Assembly (NCBI GenBank): GCA_012295275.1 | Contig: CM022677.1 | Span: 22,382,281 to 22,409,780, forward strand | Source of the DNA: Chrysomallon squamiferum | Taxonomy: Eukaryota > Mollusca > Gastropoda > Neomphalida > Peltospiridae | Reading direction: 5' to 3' | DNA length: 27,500 nt | In this document: piece after piece, positions 1 to 10,078 of the stretch | Layout: each line of letters begins with the position of its first letter | Position numbering within the stretch: the first letter of the stretch is position 1 | Program-made: the position numbers and the translations under genes | The notes under the pieces: model-generated | Databases searched by the model: none | What the model was told of the DNA's origin: nothing | Seen by the model: only the letters and a program-made list of their open reading frames with translations

Positions 1-228
1 CCCTACCATATATATATATATATAGTTCAGTTTTAATTATCTATTTTAACTCTTTTTTAATAGTGTCAGTTTTAGAATAGATGTGTATCTGTTATAAAAT
101 ATGCTATGATAGTATCTCTTTGAAATAGTTTTCTTTTATCTATTCTGAAAATCTTGCAAAACCATGTCGAGTCTGAATATTTATTTATTTATTGTCTGTT
201 TGTTTGTTCGTTTGTCTGTCTGTCACAG

Positions 229-301
229 CTATTACATACAACCAAACACAGATGGCCTCACTGATTATGTGTTGGTGATAACAGAGAACCTTTCTAAGTA
301 A
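229..301 (+). CDS. Possible terminal exon of an upstream gene (partial)
   Basis: A pyrimidine-rich stretch ends in a good acceptor (tgtctgtctgtcacag, ending at 228). Codons from 230 then stay open for 23 residues, starting YYIQPNTDG and ending VITENLSK, with a TAA stop at 299-301. The peptide is mixed in composition and not low-complexity, unlike most of the neighbourhood. It contains TDYVLV, which fits the Tx-Y-xx-V pattern of an ITSM-like or YxxPhi tail motif. If real, it is the cytoplasmic end of a gene that begins left of the window. The family is not recognised and chance is not excluded. Confidence 0.3.
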
Positions 302-587
302 CATGAAAACAATGGGTTGAGTGATTTGAGTATCGTAAAACAAACAATCGTTAGAGTATTACTAATGGCAATGTCGTCTTATATTCTTTAGTCGAATGTA
401 GTAAAAAAAATAAAAATAAGTAGAAATCTGAGGATTATTCACGCGAAGTGAAATATAATCTTACTTCAAATACAATAATTAAATTAAATAGATTTCTCAG
501 GATTGTTGAAATAGGGTTTTAATTCATACATAAAATGGAATTAAAATAAAATAATTAAAACAAAATTAAATATGATCAGATTTCGAA

Positions 588-643
<56 letters not shown>

Positions 644-1324
644 TAAAACGATAAAAAAAAAGTAAATAAATAAATTCTTACATATATAAGAGATTCGTAT
701 ATCTGTTTATTAGAACACACGATCTGAAATGACGTAATGTTCAAATTAATGACGCAATCGACGGAAATTACTCAGCGTCTGCTCCAAAGAAGAAATACTT
801 ATCATATGCAATTTTAATATATTTTCTTACTCTTATGAAATGCTGCCATCTAAATTAAAGGAAAAAACCCCGTAAAAACAGAAACTGAAAGGAAATACAG
901 TGGCTTTCATTCAATTTGTTCTTCATAATTTCTTTTCTCAGTCGTTTAAATCCATACAAACTAGCAGTTTCAGTGAGTATTCTATTTATATTTGTAACTG
1001 GATAAATATGGTGAACTTTAAAAAAATAATAATAATAAATAAAATAAAAACTATAATAATAGTAGTTTTAGTAGTTTTTAGTAGTAGTAGTAGTAGTAGT
1101 TGTTGTTGTTGTTGTTGCTGCTGTTGTGGAAGTAGTGAAAATAATAAATAAATGAATAAATAATAGAAAGACGACACTAAATAGCAGTTTTGTAAATTTG
1201 CGCCTACAGCAAGCACTAAATTATGCCCCTATGTAACATTTGACACCCATATTTTAGATAACATTACCATAACATAAAACTAGTTGAACTGTTAGATAAT
1301 ATTTTAATATATTTTATTTTTCAG
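302..1324. other. Intergenic / 5' flank with trinucleotide repeats
   Basis: No coding exon is supported here. The stretch holds an (AAT)n microsatellite near 588-642 and a GTA/GTT trinucleotide tract near 1080-1130. It should contain the promoter and an upstream non-coding exon of the Ig-receptor gene, because that gene's first coding exon follows a splice acceptor at 1322-1324. No convincing TATA box or donor could be picked. Confidence 0.5.
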
Positions 1325-1395
1325 ATTACAGCGAAGTCAAAATATGAAGACTATTATTCACTTTTTCATCATCCAAGAGTTGGTAACAATATCGT
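1325..1395 (+). CDS. Ig receptor exon 1: 5' UTR tail and signal peptide
   Basis: An acceptor (ttatttttcag) ends at 1324, so at least one non-coding exon lies upstream. The first ATG, at 1344, opens a hydrophobic leader beginning MKTIIHFFII. The donor is T|GTGAGT after 1395. It leaves one base (phase 1), and T plus TG of the next exon makes Leu18. A competing GT at 1383 would give phase 0 and break the frame, so 1395 was chosen. Signal cleavage is likely near residues 18-21. Confidence 0.8.
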
Positions 1396-3084
1396 GTGAG
1401 TGTATAAAACTACAATAATGAACATCTCGTACTAGTTACATTGTGTTATACTATTACCCGCCTCGAGCCTGTCAATCAACTATGTTGTTGTTGTTTTAAC
1501 TTTTATATACAATTAGATAATTGACCCTAAGGCGGTTCTTTTTATTTTCTGCTCTTAATTTACGTCTGACATATTTTAGGTGTTTTCGCACATTCAGTTT
1601 CATCCCTGTATTGTGTTGTGTTATGTCATATTTTTTCTTTTCTTTTTCTTTCTTTCTTACAAATACAGTTATGTGTTTTTATTTGTACGGACGAATTTTT
1701 CTATCTTTCTCTTGAAAATATTATTATTATTATTATTATGTTGTCTAGTGGGATTAGCAAGAACGAATATAGATTGTCTGGAAGCACCACAGGCCGGACA
1801 AACTACGAAATTAAGATGTAAAGTACTTGGTAATGTAACAGAAGGAATAAGATTTACACGGCTAAGAAATGATAGTCTAGAAAAAGTTGTTGGTTGTAAT
1901 CGTCTAAATACGAAGTGTAAGACATCCAACGAAAGATACACTGCAGTAATTGAGGGTGCGGTCATCACAGTCACCATAGAATCTTTCAGTAAAAAGGATG
2001 AAGGTCTGTGGATCTGCAGTGATGGTGAGTCGCGTGCTGATCGTGGAAAAAAATGCAGCAAAATTATCCGAAGTAAGTCACATATATAAACACTTGCATC
2101 ATACACATAGAGACAAGCACACAGACTCAAGTACACAAAGACGTACACGGTTTTATATCAGATTTGTGTTTATATGTGTTTTGCATGCATTGCTTTGTGC
2201 GTGCATCGCTTTGTGCGTGCGGGGCTTTCAATTTGCTTTACCGTACAGTGGATTTGAGTCAAGACTCTATCCTTAAAAAAAAAAAAAAAAAAAAAATAAA
2301 TAAATAAATAAATTATATGGAGAAGTGAGATTGTTATTCTGAAAACATTAAAAGAAATCCCAAACAAATTTATCAGTAACACGTGAACAATCAATATCAA
2401 ACGAGAATATCGCTGGTTTTATGTCACTCTTCATTATTATATACCTCGGAATAGAAAAAATAAAATTATCTGATTTCGCACAGAACTGCATGGCAAAGCT
2501 AACAGTGCAACAGTGTGTGTAAAAAGCCACTGCTGGAACAGTTCTTCATGAATAGCTTTGTTTAATCTACGCTTACTACTAACCGGTGAATGCATTAGCC
2601 GCTCATCAGAATAACCTGAGTGGAGACATCGTGTCTGGCAGACATTCATACAAAACGTTTTTGTCTGTGAAGCGAAAGTCATTGTCAGTTACCCATTGAT
2701 GAAATGTTTTCGAAAAATGCTGAAACTTACATTCACTGGTACTCATATTGGACGATTTATAGCAAATGTGAAAATAATCGACATATAGGGATCAAGCTTT
2801 CAGTGATTTCATCTTCACAAACTACATCCAAATCTTTTGTCCTAATGTTTCCCTTACAAGAGTTTCAGGAAGAATGAAGCGACACAATGAGTACACAAAA
2901 CTCTCGACTGAAGAAGACATCAAGTTGAACATTCTACGAGTAGTGTACCATTCTTCAATTTTTAAAAACTGTTCGGCTCACCTGACAAGCCGACAAACCC
3001 ATTCTCAATAGCAAACACTGACAGCTTGCTCACGTAGATGAACTAATGATCGGCAACTCAGCACCAGCAATATTAGTAATAACA

Positions 3085-3141
<57 letters not shown>

Positions 3142-5890
3142 TATATAGGCTTTTTACTATTTTCCATATTAGTAATTAGTTATATATATACACGCACGCA
3201 CGCACGCACACACACACACACTCAGTGGTACGTGTCCTGTACAGAAACCCATGGGCGAGAAAAAGTGTCCCTACATTCCAATTGTTTTCAACATGTTTAC
3301 AATGTTTATTCACAATCATCACAGCAGTATCCACAACAAACAGCAAGTATCGCGGATTTCTCCAACATTACAGTAGTTTTGAACATATTTACAATCTTGA
3401 TCAAGTGTTCACTGAAATAAAACTTACAACTAATTGTGTTTGAAACCAACATAGATCTGCAAGTCATGACACAGTTAAAAGAATCCGCGAACTGCAATCG
3501 CTAAACGTTTGCTCGCCAATCCGTGCGAGGTCAAACCATCTGATACATAAATATGAAAATTCAAACATTCACCATCTTTCTGTGCGTGTTTAATTTATTA
3601 CAAACATCGCGTCTTTAGCGGACTTATGGAGTAGAAAAGATGGTGCGGCTGATGGAGATCGGGGCTCTGTTTGGGTTTCTATGTTTGTAAAACTTAAATA
3701 TACCTTACACTTATTACGTGCTTTATGATGTGCAAAATAAGTCTTATTTACATCCATCAGTGAACTGGATATTTTTGTAATTGCAATTTAGTAGCGAGCC
3801 GTTATTCCTGCTATGTTTGTCGTGGGTAGTTATTTGATTGATGTAAATAAAGACTGTAAATTTGTTGAAAACAGTTGTCTGTAATTTTTGTCTCTCAGAT
3901 GAGAGGACAACCGCAGTGTAGGGACGCTTATTATTGGCCCCTTGGATGTCCTTACAAAACAGGTTAACACTTTATTTTCTTTGAATTAAAACATACATAT
4001 ATATATATCATTATTATTTTTTTTTCTTCTTCTACTACAGATACTAGTCTTAGAAAATTGACTGGCGGTAAGAATGTATATATTATCATTTCTGAATTAT
4101 TTTTATCGCCGTCGTTATTGAAGCTCACTAACTCCTACACCATGACACTTTCTTTCTTTCTCTCTCTCTCTCATTCAGATAATAACTGAGGGACATAACA
4201 TTTTGATATGATATTGTAGCAGTATTCTTTTGTAATCTATATACCTGAAGTTTTAAGGAATTACTTTTGTTTTGCTTTTATTTTATACCAGGAAAGTCCG
4301 GAAGAAAAGAAAAGCTATGTAAGTAATAACAAAAATATCCATATATATATTTTACTTCTGCACATTGACAGTAAACTGAAGTGTCACCTCAAGCGAAAAA
4401 CCTGTATGATTCACATTATTTAACAGAAAAAAAAAAGAAAAAAAAGCCTATAATTATTAATGAAATATAAATAATAATAAAAGAAAGCAAACAAAAAAAA
4501 GAAAAATTAAAAATTCATGTCTAACAGTTAATAGTATTTTATTTTTGTCAAATGAGATGCAAGAACTATAGAATTGATGAAGTTTGTATTTGCAATAATC
4601 TTATCTTATTCGTTAAGCATAATTGCACGTAATTATCTTCAGTATTTTAATTTAAACTATTTTTTTTACTTATTTATTTTCTATATACAATTTCTTTTTA
4701 CTTTTTTTGTACCTTTTCGTTTTCCGTTCCTTTTTGTTTCCTCTGTCGTTTTTCCTCTTTCTTTTCTTCATTTTTCATTTTTCTTTATTCTTACATTATA
4801 TCTTTCATTATTTCATTATTTTTGTCTTTCATCCATCATACTTTACATATCACCATTAATCATTTCGCGAGAATCCAGCGAGCCAAACGTTTGCGTGCCA
4901 AATCTGATACATAATTTTGATAATTCAAACATTCAACATCTTTCTAAACATGTTTATTGTTTTTTGACAAACATCGCGTCTTTAGAGGACTTTTCAGGTG
5001 GAAAAGATGGCGCGGCTGACAGAGATCGGGTCTCTGTTTGTGTTTCTGTAGTTTAAAACTTAAATATACGTTATGCATATTATTAGTTTTATGAAGTGCA
5101 AAGTAAGTTTTATTTACACCCTTCAATGAACTCGAAAATATTGATTGCTGGTAAGAACTTATAAATTAACATTTCAGAATTATTTTTATAGTCGTCGTCG
5201 TCGTTGTTGTTGTTGTTGAAGCTCAGGTATTATAATATCTTTATTCATTAGGACTCTCTCTCTGTCTCTCAATCATGATAATAACCGACGGAAACACACA
5301 TTTTTGTTTTAGTTTTATGATTATTCATTTGTACGATTTCACTTCGTACCTGAGTTTTTAAGGAATTAATGTTGTTTTATTTTCTTTCTATAGCAGTAAG
5401 GACCAGAAGTAAAGACATGCATCGTAAGTAATCTCAGAAATATACACATACATGCAGATGATCACTGAAATCATCTGGTTACAAATACTACCTTTGAAAT
5501 TTGTGTTGTTGTTTGGCTGTCGTTTTCTGACATATTCTTAGGTTTAGCCATGTTTACTTTAAACATTGCTAGTGCACGAAACAGGTCAAGTTTCTGTTAG
5601 ACACCATTTTGTTGTTATTTGTTATAATTTATATTATTATTGTTATCATTATTATTATTAGTAGTAGTAACAGTAGTAGTATTTTTGTTGTTAGTATGTT
5701 TGCGGTTTTGTCTTCACGTGATATAGATATATTGTGAAAAATTATTATCATCATGTTCAGTGTTATGGGTGTATTAGCAATATGACATTTGCTGTTAGTT
5801 GTATTTAAAGAAACTAGCAAGTTAAATAGTTTCCATTTGAAAAGCCATCAAACTGCTTTCTAAATCACTTATTTTATATATATTTGTTGG

Positions 5891-5929
<39 letters not shown>

Positions 5930-8234
5930 TTCCTTTTCTTACAATTATTCATTTAGAAAAAATTCAATTAATTTTGTTTTTCTATTTATTTGTTTTTCAG
6001 GATATCCCTACAGCCGTAAGTTTCATCATATTTAGTCTTACTAGTACATTACTAGTACATTACTAGTACATTACTAGTACATCAGTAGTTCGACATTTCC
6101 TATAAATTCGACTTATTGAGCGCAGACACTGAAACTTACCTGATACACACCTCACATTACTTTCTGATTTTTTTTACATTGTTTTATAGTATCTACATCT
6201 GAACTGTTCATTCTAATTTTATATATGTCAGTTTATTTAGTTATTACACCAAACATACAACACAGATTACTCGTATCAAATAATACTGTATTAGATAAAC
6301 ATGACTCTTTCCAAAAAGTTCTACTCTTTAGAGATTCTGAATTTATATTTGTGAATTAATTTTTATTATTAATAATTCAGTGCTTCGCGGTCACCAGGTT
6401 TCATTACATTTAAATTACTCTAAATTAAATACGTTGTTGTTTTTGTTATTATTATCATTGTTTTCTTTTTTTTAATTCATTATTAATTATTTATTCATTT
6501 CACTTTCCTTTAATATGACTATATTTTTTAACTTTTGAATTATATTTTCCTTTATTTATTTATTGAATTCTTTTATTTCTTCCTCAGAACATTCAGAATA
6601 CATTGATGATTATTGTAAGTTTCATCATACTATGTTTTATTAATACATTAATTACACTGCAGTTCATATAACATAAGTAGATCAATACATTAGTCAGACT
6701 ACATTTCCAATACATTGTACTTAACTAACATAAGTAGATCAATACATTAGTCAGACTACATTTCCAATACATTGTACTTAACTAACATAAGTAGATAAAT
6801 ACATTAGTCAGACTACATTTCCAATACATTGTACTTAACTAACATAGGTAGATCAATACATTAGTCAAACTACATTTCCAATACATTGTACTTAACTAAC
6901 ACAAGTAGATAAATACATTAGTCAGACTACATTTCCAATACATTGTACTTAACTAACATAGGTAGATCAATACATTAGTCAGACTACAGTTCATATAAGT
7001 TGTACTTAACTAACATAAGTAGATAAATACATTAGTCAGACTACATTTCCAATACATTGTACTTAACTAACACAAGTAGATAAATACGTTAGTCATACTA
7101 CATTTCCAGTAAATTGTACTTAACTAACATAGGTAGATCAATACATTAGTCAGACTACAGTTCATATAAGTTGTACTTAACTAACATAAGTAGATAAATA
7201 CATTAGTCAGACTACATTTCCAATACATTGTACTTAACTAACACAAGTAGATAAATACGTTAGTCATACTACATTTCCAATAAATTGTACTTAACTAACA
7301 CAAGTAGATAAATACATTAGTCATGTTTATTGTACTTAACTAGCATAAGACGATAAAACACCAACTGAAGACAGTGTCGAAAGTTAATTAAATCACGTGA
7401 GGTTTTTTTGTGTTTTATGATGATACTTTGATAAAATAAAATTATGACTTGAATAAGATTAAATATTTATTCAGATAAACAATTTTTGTTCGAGCTTGTT
7501 TGTCCAGATAGATTCTGGTTACATGAATAAATGTGTATCTTCGAATTTAGAACAAGGTGAATGCTTACTAGTGTAAAACAGCAATGAAAGATGATAAATA
7601 GACTTTACATGTTACATAGAAGAACATAATTATCATGTCGTAGAAATAGATGTTACTAACACAATACGCTCTGTGTTTCTCTCTCTCTCTCATATTAGTA
7701 TTTTCTTTTGTTCTCAATCTCCACAGCGAATCGACCTGTTGGTAAGAGTGTTTTGTTTTATTTAAAAGAACAACAAGAAGAAAAATAACAATAACAATAA
7801 AAACAACATCAACCAGAGTTATTTATTTATTAATTTATTTATTATTATAATTGTTTATTATTATATTTCACCACACTTCTTACTGTTAAATAATTTTTCT
7901 GTTTTCGATCTCTTCAATTTTCTTTGTATTACATTTCTGTTCAAATACGAATTTGTTTCCTGATGTATTTCATATTGTGTACAAACATCATAAACATACA
8001 AAAGGAAAATGAATAGTTACACATTTTAAATGCAGTTAATTTTAAACATAAAAGAAGAACGAGTAAAACTGTGAAGCATTGTATCCATTTTATTATTATT
8101 ATTAATATTTCTTCTTTTTTTTTTTTTTTTTTTTTTTTTCTTTCTGTGTACGGCACTAGTGAATTTGTTTCCTACTCCAGTCGAATAAAACATTTATTCT
8201 ACTCGAAACAGTGTCCAGTGGTAGCGTCATAAAT

Positions 8235-8273
<39 letters not shown>

Positions 8274-8576
8274 CTCTTGTTTTTCTCTGATTTCTTCACC
8301 AGGGTCTTCTCAGGATGTGGATTATGGTCGTAAGTATCATCAGAAAATATATGTCTTGTATTTTTCACTAATACTGTTATCACATCATCATCATCTTCCA
8401 CTGTCATCGTCTTTAAATTGTAATGTTACTCTTCTTATTGTTTTCCTTCTTATTATTATTTTCTTCTTCTTCTTTATTATTATCACATGACGTTCTTGCT
8501 TTTACTCTTCTTCTGCTTCTTTTTCTTCTTCTTCTTCTTCTTCTTCTTCTTCTTCTTCTTCTTCTTCTTCTTCTTC

Positions 8577-8628
<52 letters not shown>

Positions 8629-8952
8629 ACAACTTTGTGCCGGAGAATTCTCACGGTAAGTTTATGAAAACCGTCTCCATTCTCCATTCATAGCTTTATG
8701 TACGTACGTATGTATTTCATTTCTGGAATTAAACATTGTTATTGTTTTTCTCATTCTTATTCTCGGTATTTTCCCCGGTTTTTCTTATCTCTGTAACTGT
8801 TTTGCTGCAAGTAAAGTTTATTTTATTACTCGTTACTTTGCACTCATCCTTGTTTTACTTCTTTTTCTTCATGTATTTTAAATGTCTTCGGCAGAATCTT
8901 CGGTGTCTGAAGAAGACAGGAGTGAGTCATTTTTCAACGAATTATCTCTCTC

Positions 8953-9001
<49 letters not shown>

Positions 9002-9454
9002 GTAAGAGCTAATATTTAAAGCATTTTCCTTATTTTCATTTATGCCCCAAAAACAACAACATAATAATAAAATAAAAAATTCAAACAGCCGAATAGGTAT
9101 CTTACCTACTTAGTTTTCACCGTAGCAACACGTGATGTTTGAGAGTTGATTACGTTTTTGTTGTTTCACTTTTCCAGACCGTCCTTTAAGAGCCAAATAT
9201 ACCGCTTCAAAGACTGTTGTTGGTAGTTTTTTTTTTTTTTTTTTGTATGTTTCATTTTATATTATTATTGTTAAATAATTAAAAAAAAATACAAAAAAAA
9301 AAAAAAAAAAAAAAATTAAAAATAAAATAGAAATAAATAATAATATTGCCGGCAGTAAAGCGTTCTTCTTATATTTTAATATGACATGGCATATATCACT
9401 GTTGTTGCTGTAGTAATTTGTGAGCCCTAATATACATTCTGAAGTCTATTGTGC

Positions 9455-9497
<43 letters not shown>

Positions 9498-9976
9498 GAC
9501 TGTTATTATTGTCCATTTTTATTTTTATTTTTTGTTTGTCGTTGTTGCTATTTTTGTATAATTGATTCATTTATTATGTTGTTGTTGTTTTTTTTGGTGG
9601 TTTTTTTGTTGTTTTGTTTCCTAGGTGTTTGTATAGCTCTAGCGATTATTGCATGTGTAGTTGCATTTCTCCTGGTTGCATCGTGGAAAAGGTGATTTGA
9701 CATTTTTTACCATTTTTTTTATATCAAACAAAATACAGGAAGAAGGCAATCTGAAATAAAAATTCATTTCACAATCCAGTGTTAAGTGTACACCAGCACA
9801 AATCAATAAAATATTCAGGAAAACATCGAAATATATATATATAATAGCCTAATGATATTATGAGCAATGTGTTTTTTATTATTATTATTTACGATTACTT
9901 ATTACATTTAGAATGGTCACTGACAATATCACGAGAAATAATTATCTAGCAAACTGTTTCACAAACATAACAAGAA

Positions 9977-10036
<60 letters not shown>

Positions 10037-10043
10037 ATCTCTC

Positions 10044-10078
<35 letters not shown>

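Larger units (their letters stand above)
3490..4318 (+). repeat. Segmental duplication unit, copy 1 (contains micro-exons 1 and 2)
   Basis: This copy aligns by eye with about 4865-5423 in the same order: a roughly 280-bp non-coding block (shared words include acaaacatcgcgtcttta and gaaaagatgg), the micro-exon 1 donor region (ttga-tg-c-ggtaagaa), a conserved intron (gaattatttttat, ttgaagctca, tttttaaggaatta), then a micro-exon. Copy 2 lacks a few hundred bases spanning the acceptor of micro-exon 1. Confidence 0.65.
4865..5423 (+). repeat. Segmental duplication unit, copy 2 (contains a relic exon and micro-exon 3)
   Basis: Partner of 3490-4318. At 5133-5150 a sequence like the end of micro-exon 1 is followed by GTAAGAAC, but its acceptor side has been deleted. 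The downstream intron and micro-exon 3 are retained. Confidence 0.65.

Noticed and set aside
2160-2312. SINE-like segment ending in an A-rich tail, with ggatttgagtc resembling a tRNA B box
   Set aside because: No A box, no target-site duplication and no second copy in the window.
3046-3443. Plus-strand open frames of 124 and 72 residues in the receptor intron
   Set aside because: Built on ATA and CA repeats, phase-incompatible with the receptor and without splice sites.
3899-3964. Possible exon after tgtctctcag with donor-like aggttaac
   Set aside because: In the required phase 1 it contains an in-frame TAG.
4574-5056. 160-residue Phe/Leu-rich plus-strand open frame
   Set aside because: T-rich intron sequence that runs into the duplicated non-coding block; no splice support.
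8182-8222. Candidate extra micro-exon after cctactccag
   Set aside because: The phase 1 reading stops at the second full codon (TAA).
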